A stretch of DNA of 64,000 bases, from positions 111,461 through 175,460 of the forward strand of contig CAILUG010000023.1 in NCBI GenBank assembly GCA_903837345.1. The letters run 5' to 3'. Positions within the stretch are counted from its first letter, which is position 1. Each line of letters opens with the position of its first letter. A program made the translations under genes and the position numbers. Below are positions 52,261 to 61,113 of the stretch, piece after piece. Source of the stretch: an uncultured Gammaproteobacteria bacterium. Lineage in GTDB: Bacteria; Pseudomonadota; Gammaproteobacteria; Pseudomonadales; Pseudohongiellaceae. The notes below the pieces were generated by a model. The model saw only the letters and a program-made list of their open reading frames with translations, did not search any database and was not told the DNA's origin.

Positions 52261-53429
52261 AGCGTGTCCCACACTGGCCTTGTCACACCCGGATACTGCA
52301 AATCACTGATCGGTGCATCATTGCCGCTGCCAGCTCTGATACCCAGTTCATTGATTTTTTCGATAACAGTATTGGCCAGCGCCGGCGCCAGCGTAAGTTT
52401 GGTCGGCCAGCAATAGAGTACATTGCCGCTGTGCAGCACGCTGTCACGGTCGGGGCGTTTGCCGTCTGCTTGCAGGGCTTCAGCCCGGTCTATATGGAAG
52501 CTGTGGAAATGTGCGTCGGCAAAATTGCACCACGGAAACAGCTCGGCCAGTTTGGCACGTGCGCGCCGAATCTGCGTTGGGCCATCAACAAGGGCTCCTG
52601 CTTCTGCCAACCCGCCACCCAGATACCACGCGAAGGAACCATCCTGGCAAGGGTGGGTGGTGATGGTCAGTTCCGGGGTGGAGGAAAACTGGTCGGCGAG
52701 GCAGTGCACATAGAGCGGATATGGCTGCCGGTGCTTTACCACCACCATTTGCAGCGGTCGTTTCTGCATTGCCAGCGCTGGTGGTTGCAACGTATGCAGC
52801 AATTCTTCATTACCGGCGCCGGCAGTACACAGGTAAATGCTTGCTTTCAGCCGGCTGCCATTGTCCAGGACAAGCGTGCGAATGTTGCCGGTGGCATCGT
52901 GGTCAATCTTGCAAGCACTGCGGTAGATGTGCGGACGACAGTGTTCGCCCAAAGTATGCAATAGCGAGGGCACATCCAGCACGATGTCGTGCAAGCGATA
53001 GAGCGGGCCCTGCAGATGGCCTTTGAAAAATTCCGGCACTGCTTCGGCACTGACCTCGGTGGTTTTGCTGCTGACCAGCTTGCTGCCCAGAAATGCGGTG
53101 AGGCGAGAGCGCATGTTGCTGCGTGGCCACATGTAATAGGAGTCTGACAACAGCTGTACTCCGCGCAGGTCCACTTCTCCCTGGCCTTGCAGGCAGCGAA
53201 GCCAGTGCGCCGGCATGCCGGCGATTGCTTCCGATGCTCCAGTCAGCGCCCCCGCGAGCGCATATTTGAGACCACCATGAATCATGCCCTGCGATGCCAT
53301 GGTCTGGCCGTTGCCCAGCGTGGATTTTTCCAGCAATACCGCCGTAAAACCCAAGCTTCGCAGGCGGTTCAGCAGCCAGAGTCCGGCGATGCCGCCGCCG
53401 AGGATGACTATGTCTTTTTCAACCAGCAT
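52257..53429 (-). CDS. FAD-dependent oxidoreductase (DAO family)
   Basis: 390 residues from ATG 53429. The FAD-binding motif VILGGGIAGLWLLNRL (residues 8-23) leads a DAO-type fold with LEKSTLGNGQTMASQGMIHGGLKYAL next to it. Substrate unknown. It shares the glycine-glycine-glycine-x-alanine nucleotide site and a C-terminal YPGVTRP. It is translated with the following aldo/keto reductase. Nearest neighbours are lipopolysaccharide genes, but no functional link is visible. Confidence 0.8.
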   Translation of the reverse strand: MLVEKDIVILGGGIAGLWLLNRLRSLGFTAVLLEKSTLGNGQTMASQGMIHGGLKYALAGALTGASEAIAGMPAHWLRCLQGQGEVDLRGVQLLSDSYYMWPRSNMRSRLTAFLGSKLVSSKTTEVSAEAVPEFFKGHLQGPLYRLHDIVLDVPSLLHTLGEHCRPHIYRSACKIDHDATGNIRTLVLDNGSRLKASIYLCTAGAGNEELLHTLQPPALAMQKRPLQMVVVKHRQPYPLYVHCLADQFSSTPELTITTHPCQDGSFAWYLGGGLAEAGALVDGPTQIRRARAKLAELFPWCNFADAHFHSFHIDRAEALQADGKRPDRDSVLHSGNVLYCWPTKLTLAPALANTVIEKINELGIRAGSGNDAPISDLQYPGVTRPVWDTL

Positions 53430-53571
53430 GCAAACCTGGAATACGCAATCGGAAACACTGGTGCAGTATAAAGCCACCGGCACCCGGAATACTCATGAAG
53501 TGGCGTTGAATTGCCGGTTCTTTGTGGGCAACATGTGGCCCTGTTGCAGTCACTGTTAACGGAAGTAAGAG

Positions 53572-54855
53572 TTGCGCCATCTATATACCTTGTTGACCCT
53601 GCTGGCACTGCCGCTGATTTTTGCGCGGCTGTGGTGGCGTGGTCGTCGCAACGATGATTATCGTCAGCGCTGGGGCGAGCGCCTGGGTCGTTATGGCTTT
53701 GCTTCCACCGCAGAACGTTGTGTCGTGTTTCATGCCGTGTCTGTGGGCGAATTGCATGGCGCCATGCCATTGCTTGAAGCTTTTCTCGGCAAGCATCCGC
53801 AAATACCGGTGGTGGTGACCACCACAACACCAACGGGTTCGAGTCGTGTGCGTCTGTTGTTGGGCAAGCGGGCAAGGCATGTCTATCTGCCCTATGACCT
53901 GCCCTGGTGCGTTGACGGTTTCCTGCGGCAATTCAACCCGCAACTGCTGGTGTTGCTGGAAACCGAGCTCTGGCCCAACCTGCTGCATGTTTGCCACCAG
54001 CATCAGTGTCAGGTGTTGCTGGTGAACGCCAGGCTGTCACCCAAATCCTTTGCCTCCTATCAGCATATTGCGGGCCTGACCCGGGTGATGTTGCAGCAGC
54101 TGGCTCTGGTATCGGCACAAACAAGCGCAGACGGTGAGCGTTTTGTGCAGTTGGGGTTGCCGGCACAACATTTGGCAGTAAACGGTTCACTCAAATTTGA
54201 TATAGCTGTCCAGCAGGAAAAGTTGTCAGCAGCCCGGATAACAAAAGCCGGTTGGCAGCGGCCAGTCTGGATCGCAGCCAGCACGCGACAAGGCGAAGAT
54301 GCCTTGATATTGACGATCCATAAACAGATGCTGGCAAAGATTCCTGACCTGTTGCTGGTGCTGGTGCCACGTCATCCTGAACGTTTCCGTTCAGCCCAGG
54401 AGAAGGCAATCGCAAGGGGGCTGGCATGTGTGAAACAAAGCAGCCAGCCAGTGGTGACTGCTGATACCCAGGTGCTGGTTGGCGATACCCTGGGCGATAT
54501 GCATTTCTATTATGGTCTGGCAGATGTGGCATTTGTGGGTGGATCATTGGTGCCATCCGGATGCCAGAACATCGTGGAAGCGGCCGCAATCGGTTTGCCC
54601 GTGGTCACCGGCCCCTCTCTGTTCAATTTCCAGGCTGCCAGCGAGGCACTGCGAGCAGCAGGTGCAATGCTGGTGGTGGCGGATGCCAGCGAGTTGGGCC
54701 AGGTGGTGGTGGAGTTGCTGCAGAATCCAGAGCGTCGACAGATGATGGCACAACAGGCCAAGGCAGTAGTGGCAGCCAACATTGGTGCCACTGACCGTAC
54801 ACTGGAAGTGATTGAGCGTTATTGCCTCGATCTTACTGTTTCAGCCATTGATTGA
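53572..54855 (+). CDS. waaA: 3-deoxy-D-manno-octulosonic acid transferase
   Basis: 427 residues, glycosyltransferase family 30. An N-terminal membrane anchor (YTLLTLLALPLIFARLWW) and HAVSVGELHGAMPL, LVLLETELWPN and VEAAAIGLPVVTGP are diagnostic. The start is TTG with GGAAG and AAGAG upstream; no ATG fits. It attaches Kdo to lipid A. Its last 23 bp overlap the 3' end of the convergent tolC gene. Confidence 0.95.
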   Translation: MRHLYTLLTLLALPLIFARLWWRGRRNDDYRQRWGERLGRYGFASTAERCVVFHAVSVGELHGAMPLLEAFLGKHPQIPVVVTTTTPTGSSRVRLLLGKRARHVYLPYDLPWCVDGFLRQFNPQLLVLLETELWPNLLHVCHQHQCQVLLVNARLSPKSFASYQHIAGLTRVMLQQLALVSAQTSADGERFVQLGLPAQHLAVNGSLKFDIAVQQEKLSAARITKAGWQRPVWIAASTRQGEDALILTIHKQMLAKIPDLLLVLVPRHPERFRSAQEKAIARGLACVKQSSQPVVTADTQVLVGDTLGDMHFYYGLADVAFVGGSLVPSGCQNIVEAAAIGLPVVTGPSLFNFQAASEALRAAGAMLVVADASELGQVVVELLQNPERRQMMAQQAKAVVAANIGATDRTLEVIERYCLDLTVSAID

Positions 54856-56203
54856 GTTCGGCCACATCCTGCGGGCTCAATACCCCGGCTGCCTGTTTCA
54901 GTGTCAGGATATCCGTTACAAAAGTGAGACGGGTATTGGCGTAATCACGCTGGGCCTGGAACAGTGTACGCTGTGACAGCACCACATCTACTATGTTGCG
55001 AGTGCCCACTTCAGCCCCTACTTTGGTGGCATCCATCGCGCTTTGGGCTGATTTGATTGACTGCGCACGGGCTGCAACCGCCCTTACATCAGTTTCCACA
55101 GTGCGATAGGCATTGCGGGCGGCCTGAATGTTGTCACGCTGCGATTTCAGCAAGGCTTCCTGGCTGGCATCGCGGTTGTAATAGGCCTGGCTGGTGCGGG
55201 CACCGACAAGGCCCCCCGTGAAAATCGGGATGGTAAAGTTGAGACCGATACTGGAGCGTTCCTGTGCCAGTCCAGGGAAGAAGCTGGCGGTGTTGCCACT
55301 CAAGCTATAGTTGAAGCTCGCGACCAGGTTGACGGTGGGCAGGTAATCCGAGCGTGCGGCTTTGGCGTCCTGCACTTTGGAATCAACATCAAGCTGGGCG
55401 ATCTTGATGGCCAGATTGTTTTCATTGGCAATTTTCACCCACTCGTTGACGTTGGCGGGTTCCAGGGTGGCAATCGGGAAATCCTTGTCGAGCCCGGCAA
55501 TTTCCATGTAGGGGCGGCCGGTGATGGCACTCAACGCTTCGAGCTTTTGTTGCAGATTGTTTTCTTCAGTGAGGCGATTTACAGCGGCCAGATCGGCATT
55601 GGCCTGGCTGTCATAGACATCCGTGATGGCGACCAGACCCACATCAAAACGCTGCCTGGTCTGTGCCAATACTTGTTTGGCGGCCTCTTCTTCGGTCATG
55701 AAAGAACTGAGGTTGGCTTTGCTGTGCAACACATCAAAGTAGGCTTTTGCCACCTTGAGGATCAAGGCCTGCTCTGATTGCTGCAAAGTCAGCGCGGCGC
55801 TCTGGTCTCCAATTTTGGCAGATTGGTAGGCATACCAGGCTTTGAAATTCACCAGCGCCTGGCTCAGGTTGAGCCCCCAGCTGTGGGAATTGTATCCGTT
55901 GTCGAAGGAATGCTGTTTGGAGCGGCCGGAAGGATCCTGGGAGGCATCGGCGGCGCCACTGGTATCGCGTGAAGTGGCAAGGTTGGCGCTTAGCGAAGGC
56001 ATTAGTTGTGAACGACCCTGGTCGATCACAGTATGAGCCGCGTTGTAACGGGCACGCGCACCCCGGATTTCCGGATCTTTCTGCACGGCCACGTCAAAAA
56101 TTTCCTGCAGATTTTCCGCCTTGACCAGCTCTGATGAGAGAAAAGACACCAGCATTGCGCCCAGACTGACAGCGGGCAGGAAACGGTGAAACTTGGCCTT
56201 CAT
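54833..56203 (-). CDS. tolC: TolC family outer-membrane efflux/secretion channel
   Basis: 456 residues from ATG 56203, with GGGGAG upstream. The signal peptide is followed by the two TolC repeats: LSQALVNFKAWYAYQSAKI and SIGLNFTIPIFTGGLVGARTSQAYY. The C-terminus is short. TolC forms the outer-membrane duct for type I secretion and efflux pumps. A 20-bp palindrome lies 31 bp upstream. Its place before nudF mirrors the enterobacterial order. Confidence 0.95.
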   Translation of the reverse strand: MKAKFHRFLPAVSLGAMLVSFLSSELVKAENLQEIFDVAVQKDPEIRGARARYNAAHTVIDQGRSQLMPSLSANLATSRDTSGAADASQDPSGRSKQHSFDNGYNSHSWGLNLSQALVNFKAWYAYQSAKIGDQSAALTLQQSEQALILKVAKAYFDVLHSKANLSSFMTEEEAAKQVLAQTRQRFDVGLVAITDVYDSQANADLAAVNRLTEENNLQQKLEALSAITGRPYMEIAGLDKDFPIATLEPANVNEWVKIANENNLAIKIAQLDVDSKVQDAKAARSDYLPTVNLVASFNYSLSGNTASFFPGLAQERSSIGLNFTIPIFTGGLVGARTSQAYYNRDASQEALLKSQRDNIQAARNAYRTVETDVRAVAARAQSIKSAQSAMDATKVGAEVGTRNIVDVVLSQRTLFQAQRDYANTRLTFVTDILTLKQAAGVLSPQDVAELNQWLKQ

Positions 56204-56233
56204 GGAAACTCCCCAACAATGTGTATAAACCAT

Positions 56234-56253
56234 GACTGACTGGTCAGTCAGTC
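56234..56253. promoter_or_regulatory. Candidate TetR-family operator of tolC
   Basis: Perfect 9-bp arms GACTGACTG (56234-56242) and CAGTCAGTC (56245-56253) around a two-base centre. The GACTGACT-type symmetric site is typical of TetR-family repressors of efflux genes. It lies 31-50 bp before the tolC start codon. No TetR gene is in the window. Confidence 0.6.
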
Positions 56254-56445
56254 TAAATTCCGTGCTTGGGTTGTCAAGCACTTCAAGGGCTTGGCACTTC
56301 GGTCGTAACTGGAAAGCAACACCGGGTCAGCGGGCTGCAAGCCGTGGAATCGAGGCTGATTCAAGGCTTGGTTACACCAAAAAAAGCGGTTGCATTGTAG
56401 CAAACAAACCCTGATTCTGCGGGCGTCTTTCACGGTTGTATCACA

Positions 56446-57111
56446 ATGAATAATGAGTTGGAGCCGGGTTTCAAATTGTCTGATGTTGATCTGATCGACC
56501 GACAGTCCTGCCACCGGGGTTTTTTGCAGATCGACAAATTGACGCTCAAATGTCGCCGCTATGAGGGTGGCTGGAGCCGGGTCTTCCATCGTGAATTGAT
56601 GTTGCGTCACCCTGGAGTGGGGGTGCTGCTCTATGACCCTGTCGCCGACAAGGTGCTGCTGGTGGAACAGTTCCGCGCCGGCTGTCTTGATGACAGCCAC
56701 AATGGCCCATGGGCACTGGAGCTGGTGGCGGGAATACTGGATTCGGGTGAATCAGCTGCAGAGGTAGCCATCCGGGAAGCCAACGAAGAGGCAGGTATCA
56801 AAATCAGCCACTTGCTCCCGGTTTGCGACTATTACAACAGCCCTGGCGGCAGCAATGAGCACCTGACCATCTACTGCGCCGGTTTTGATTCAGGCACAAG
56901 TGGCGGAATTTTCGGTCTGGTTGATGAAAATGAAGATATCCGCACTGTGATTATTTCCCGAACTGCAGCACTTGCGGCAATTGTAAGTGGCAGAATCAAC
57001 AATGCGATGAGTATTATTGCCCTGCAATGGCTGGAGCTCAATTTGCAGCGGGTCAGGTCTGAACTGCAAAAGCGAAGCCCTGAAGCAAACCTGGAAGGAA
57101 GTGCCAAATGA
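56446..57111 (+). CDS. nudF: ADP-ribose pyrophosphatase (Nudix)
   Basis: 221 residues. The Nudix box follows the GX5EX7REUXEEXGU pattern (about residues 96-118), preceded by VLLVEQFRAG and followed by PGGSNEHLTIYCAGF, both typical of NudF. It hydrolyses ADP-ribose to AMP and ribose-5-phosphate. It is divergent from tolC and followed by the DUF1249 and cpdA genes as in E. coli. Confidence 0.95.
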   Translation: MNNELEPGFKLSDVDLIDRQSCHRGFLQIDKLTLKCRRYEGGWSRVFHRELMLRHPGVGVLLYDPVADKVLLVEQFRAGCLDDSHNGPWALELVAGILDSGESAAEVAIREANEEAGIKISHLLPVCDYYNSPGGSNEHLTIYCAGFDSGTSGGIFGLVDENEDIRTVIISRTAALAAIVSGRINNAMSIIALQWLELNLQRVRSELQKRSPEANLEGSAK

Positions 57112-57158
57112 AACTACAACTTATTTTCGGTATCGAACAGGACGCCGGGTTGTGCTGA
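57108..57158 (+). other. Mini-ORF linking nudF to the DUF1249 gene
   Basis: A 16-codon frame (MKLQLIFGIEQDAGLC) starts with ATGA overlapping the nudF stop and ends in TGA (57156-57158), just before the DUF1249 start region. It is too short to judge as protein, but its overlaps suggest a translational link between nudF and the next gene. Confidence 0.35.
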
Positions 57159-57169
57159 AGTCGTGTGCA

Positions 57170-57697
57170 ATGCACAAGCGGCGCCCCTTGCTTGATCTAA
57201 GTGCCCGCATGGCAGTATGTGATGCCAATTATTTGCGCCTGAGAAAACTGTTGCCCCGGTTCGAAACCGGGGTTGTCCGCACCATCTTGCTGCCGGGTGT
57301 TGGGGCAGGCATCAATAGTGAACACAAGCTTGAACTGCGTGTGCTGGAATCATTCCGCTACACCACCACGGTGGATCTGGCATTGTCGATAGCAGAAGCG
57401 ACCCCGGTCTGGTTCAGGAGTCCGCGTCTCACCGTGAGAATCTATCACGATGCCGGGACCGCCGAAGTTGTCAGTTATCAGGACCAGCGCGGTTTCAAGG
57501 CTGTTTACCGGGAAGACGAAGCGCCCCGTTTCGGCTGGGATGAAAAAAACCAGATCAACCTGTTCCTGGCCGAATGGTTAAGTCTTTGTCTGGAAGGGGG
57601 GCTGGGATATCTGTGTGTGCCTGCCTGTTTGCGCCCACCCGCAGCTCCCCTGCCAACAACCGGTGAAGCGCCGTCAATATTCGAGACCGGAAAATAG
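57170..57697 (+). CDS. yqiB: DUF1249 protein (YqiB)
   Basis: 175 residues from ATG 57170. The family pattern is clear: KRRPLLDLSARMAVCDANYLRL, VLESFRYTTTVDLAL, LTVRIYHDAGTAEVVSYQ, NQINLFLAEWLSLCLEGG. Its function is unknown. A GTG at 57152 with AGGA 9 nt upstream is a possible earlier start. Gene order nudF-yqiB-cpdA-yqiA-parE matches E. coli. Confidence 0.9.
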   Translation: MHKRRPLLDLSARMAVCDANYLRLRKLLPRFETGVVRTILLPGVGAGINSEHKLELRVLESFRYTTTVDLALSIAEATPVWFRSPRLTVRIYHDAGTAEVVSYQDQRGFKAVYREDEAPRFGWDEKNQINLFLAEWLSLCLEGGLGYLCVPACLRPPAAPLPTTGEAPSIFETGK

Positions 57698-57699
57698 CC

Positions 57700-58512
57700 A
57701 TGCAGCGCCTGATCTCGAAAAACAAGAGTTTTCGTCTGGTTCAGGTGACTGATACCCATCTATATGCAGATACCTCCCATGTATTGGTGGGAATGAATTG
57801 CGAAGAAGGTCTGCTGGATGTGATGGAGCTGATTCGCAAAAAGGAAAAGGTGATTGCGGGAGTCCTGCTGACAGGCGACGCCTCGCAGGACAACAGCGCC
57901 GTGAGCTACCGCCGCCTGCACACCACTCTGGCGACTCTGGGTGCACGCCAGCACTGGATACCCGGCAATCACGACGAACTCAAGGCCATGCAGAAAGCGC
58001 TTGATCCCGGCAATCGCTGCTTTGACAAGTCGATCCGGTTTGGCAACTGGCTGGTACTGATGCTGAGCAGCAACGTGGTGGGCGCAGTACACGGCTTTTT
58101 AAAGAAAGCAGAACTGGAATTTCTTGAAGAGCAGTTGAAAACCACGGATGCGCAGCATGTGCTGGTATGCCTGCACCACAATCCGGTGCCGGTGAAGGCG
58201 GCGTGGCTGCAACATCATGCACTTCAGAATCCGGGAGCGTTTTTTGACGTAATCGATCGTTATCCGGCTGTGCGTGCTGTCTTGTTCGGCCATATCCACC
58301 ATGAACTGAAGCGCCAGCGCAATGGTGTGACTTATTTTGGTTCGCCCTCCACATGCATCCAGTTCCATCCCACCAGTGAAGATTTCGCACTTGAACATCG
58401 CAATCCCGGTTATCGCTGGCTGGAACTCCACCCTGATGGCCAACTGAGGACCGGAGTCCATCGGGTCAGGAACAAGACCTACGCGGTTGATTTTTCAGGT
58501 ATCGGCTATTAA
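57700..58512 (+). CDS. cpdA: 3',5'-cyclic-AMP phosphodiesterase
   Basis: 270 residues. Calcineurin-type metal ligands are present in order: DTHLYA (about 18-23), GDASQD, GNHDE, HHNP and GHIHHE. It hydrolyses cAMP to AMP and therefore tunes Crp-dependent transcription. Starts 2 nt after the DUF1249 stop. Confidence 0.95.
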   Translation: MQRLISKNKSFRLVQVTDTHLYADTSHVLVGMNCEEGLLDVMELIRKKEKVIAGVLLTGDASQDNSAVSYRRLHTTLATLGARQHWIPGNHDELKAMQKALDPGNRCFDKSIRFGNWLVLMLSSNVVGAVHGFLKKAELEFLEEQLKTTDAQHVLVCLHHNPVPVKAAWLQHHALQNPGAFFDVIDRYPAVRAVLFGHIHHELKRQRNGVTYFGSPSTCIQFHPTSEDFALEHRNPGYRWLELHPDGQLRTGVHRVRNKTYAVDFSGIGY

Positions 58513-58543
58513 CCTTGCCGGCAGTTCACCAAAGCCTCCCGCT

Positions 58544-59128
58544 ATGAGAGAACAGCGTCCCTGTGTTGTCTATTTGCATGGTTTCAACAGTTCTCCTGCT
58601 TCCATCAAAGCCCGTCTCTTCGTCGAATACTGCAATGCCCTCCAGATTGAAAGTGTGGTTCCGGCACTTTCGCATGATCCTGCGTTGGCAATGAAAACTG
58701 CGATGGCCTGTGTTTCACAGCGGAGCGAGCCGCCGGCGTTGTTGATTGGCAGTTCCCTGGGAGGCTATTACGCCACCTGGCTGGCGGAAAAGTTCAAACT
58801 GAAGGCGGCACTGGTCAATCCGGCGGTTTCTCCTTGTGACCATCTGGATGCCGGCTTCCCCGGCAGGCACCGTAACTACTACACCGGGGAAGAATATGAC
58901 TTTACCGCACACCACGTTGCCGCCTTGCGTCTGTATGATGTGAGAACACTTGCTGATCCGTCCCGCTACTTGCTGCTGGTGCAGACCGGCGATGAAGTTC
59001 TTGATTACCGCCAGGCTGTGGAGCGCTATGGGGGCTGTGAACAAATCATCCAGCAGGGCGGCAATCACGGTTTTGAAAATTTTGCCGGTGTTTTGCCCCG
59101 GATAATGCAATTTGCCGGACTGAAATGA
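58544..59128 (+). CDS. yqiA: YqiA-type esterase
   Basis: 194 residues. An alpha/beta hydrolase with VVYLHGFNSSPASIKA (oxyanion region), nucleophile elbow GSSLGGYYA and the His segment QGGNHGFENF. E. coli YqiA is an esterase for short acyl groups. ATG 58544 is preferred because homologues begin near PCVVYLHGF. Confidence 0.9.
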   Translation: MREQRPCVVYLHGFNSSPASIKARLFVEYCNALQIESVVPALSHDPALAMKTAMACVSQRSEPPALLIGSSLGGYYATWLAEKFKLKAALVNPAVSPCDHLDAGFPGRHRNYYTGEEYDFTAHHVAALRLYDVRTLADPSRYLLLVQTGDEVLDYRQAVERYGGCEQIIQQGGNHGFENFAGVLPRIMQFAGLK

Positions 59129-59173
59129 ATCTGCCTTGCAAGGCAACATGTTATTGAAGGAAATACTTTTCCC

Positions 59174-61072
59174 ATGAGCAAAGAATATAACGCCGGATCG
59201 ATTGAAGTTCTCAGCGGACTCGATCCGGTACGTCGACGTCCCGGCATGTACACCGATACTGCCCGCCCCAACCATCTGGTGCAGGAAGTGGTGGATAACA
59301 GTGTTGATGAAGCATTGGCCGGCCATGCCCGTCACATCAGTGTGACGCTGGAGAAAGACGGAACGGTTGAAGTAACCGATGACGGGCGTGGCATGCCGGT
59401 CGACATTCATCCTGAAGAAAAAGTCAGTGGCGTTGAACTGATCCTGACGCGTCTGCATGCAGGTGGCAAATTTTCCAGCGACACCTACCAGTTTTCGGGT
59501 GGTTTGCATGGAGTAGGTGTGTCGGTGGTAAATGCGCTTTCGCTCAGTCTGGAAGTGTTGGTGCGCCGCAACGGCAATGTTCACCACATGTCGTTCAAAA
59601 ATGGCGACAAGGCGTCGGAGCTGAAAATCATCGACAAGGTGGGCGCTCGCAACACCGGCACCACTGTGCGCTTCATCCCGGACCCAAAATATTTCGACAG
59701 CCCCAACATATCCATTTCACGCCTGATTCATGTGCTGCGCGCCAAGGCCGTGCTGTGCCCGGGGCTGCGCATCAGTTTCATTGACAACACGGTGAGTGCC
59801 GACAAGGCCCGCAGCGGCGAATGGTATTTCGAAGACGGGCTGTCTGATTATCTCAGGCAGTCCTGTCTGCAGTCGCAGACGTTGCCGGCCGAGCCGTTCA
59901 CAGGCTCGATGAAAGGCAATGAAGAGATGGTTGACTGGGCCGTGTTATGGCTGCCGGAAGGGGGAGAGTTGCTCACCGAGAGCTATGTCAACCTGATCCC
60001 GACTGTGCAGGGTGGCACCCATGTCAACGGTTTTCGCACCGGGCTGATCGAAGCCATCAAGGAGTTTTGCGAGTTCCGCAACCTGATCCCGCGGGGCATA
60101 AAGCTGTCGGCAGAAGACATCTGGGACCGCTGCAGTTATGTGTTGTCATCCAAGATGAAGGAGCCGCAGTTTTCCGGGCAGACCAAGGAAAAGCTTTCAT
60201 CAAGACAGTCAGCGGCCTTTGTCGGCGGCGTGGTAAAAGATGCCTTCAGCCTGTGGTTGAACCAGCACACAGCCGAAGCCGAACAGCTTGCCGAGATGTG
60301 CATCAACAATGCGCAACTGCGCATGAAGGCAAGCAAACTGGTAGTGCGCAAGAAGATAACTTCCGGTCCTGCACTGCCGGGCAAACTGGCAGATTGCTCG
60401 ACGCAGGATGTATTTGCCGGCGAGCTGTTCCTGGTGGAAGGTGATTCGGCAGGCGGCTCTGCCAAACAGGCGCGTGACCGCGAAACGCAGGCAATCATGC
60501 CGCTGCGCGGCAAAATCCTGAATACCTGGGAAGTCAGTTCCAATGAAATTCTGGCGTCACAGGAAGTGCACGATATTGCCACGGCCATCGGGGTTGATCC
60601 GGATTCCAATGATCTTAGCGCGCTGCGTTACGGCAAAGTCTGCATACTTGCCGACGCCGACTCTGACGGATTGCACATCGCCACCTTGTTGTGTGCACTG
60701 TTCATCCGCCATTTCCGCGCCGTGGTGGAAGCGGGCCATATTTTTGTCGCAATGCCGCCACTTTATCGCATTGATCTAGGCAAGGAAGTTTTCTATGCCC
60801 TGGACGAACAGGAAAAGAACGGCATTCTGGACCGTTTGGTTGCCGAAAATAAAAAAGGCAAACCCAACGTGCAGCGTTTCAAGGGTCTGGGCGAGATGAA
60901 TCCGTTGCAATTGCGTGAGACTACAATGAACAAGGATACGCGCCGGCTGGTCCAGCTCAGTGTCGATGAATTCGAGCTTACCAACGAGCTTATGGACATG
61001 TTGCTGGCCAAGAAGCGTGCGAGTGACCGCAAGGACTGGCTGGAAGCCAATGGCAACAAGGCCGATTTCTAG
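59174..61072 (+). CDS. parE: DNA topoisomerase IV subunit B
   Basis: 632 residues. The GHKL ATPase (NSVDEALAGHARHI, DDGRGMPVDIH, GLHGVGVSVVNAL) is followed by the TOPRIM domain with EGDSAGGSAKQARDRE, PLRGKILNTWE and ADADSDGLHIATLL. GAAGGAAA precedes the ATG. With ParC it decatenates daughter chromosomes. parC follows after 41 bp. Confidence 0.97.
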   Translation: MSKEYNAGSIEVLSGLDPVRRRPGMYTDTARPNHLVQEVVDNSVDEALAGHARHISVTLEKDGTVEVTDDGRGMPVDIHPEEKVSGVELILTRLHAGGKFSSDTYQFSGGLHGVGVSVVNALSLSLEVLVRRNGNVHHMSFKNGDKASELKIIDKVGARNTGTTVRFIPDPKYFDSPNISISRLIHVLRAKAVLCPGLRISFIDNTVSADKARSGEWYFEDGLSDYLRQSCLQSQTLPAEPFTGSMKGNEEMVDWAVLWLPEGGELLTESYVNLIPTVQGGTHVNGFRTGLIEAIKEFCEFRNLIPRGIKLSAEDIWDRCSYVLSSKMKEPQFSGQTKEKLSSRQSAAFVGGVVKDAFSLWLNQHTAEAEQLAEMCINNAQLRMKASKLVVRKKITSGPALPGKLADCSTQDVFAGELFLVEGDSAGGSAKQARDRETQAIMPLRGKILNTWEVSSNEILASQEVHDIATAIGVDPDSNDLSALRYGKVCILADADSDGLHIATLLCALFIRHFRAVVEAGHIFVAMPPLYRIDLGKEVFYALDEQEKNGILDRLVAENKKGKPNVQRFKGLGEMNPLQLRETTMNKDTRRLVQLSVDEFELTNELMDMLLAKKRASDRKDWLEANGNKADF

Positions 61073-61113
61073 GCGGCTGTTGAAGCCGTGCCCGATTACA
61101 GGAAACACAGAAC

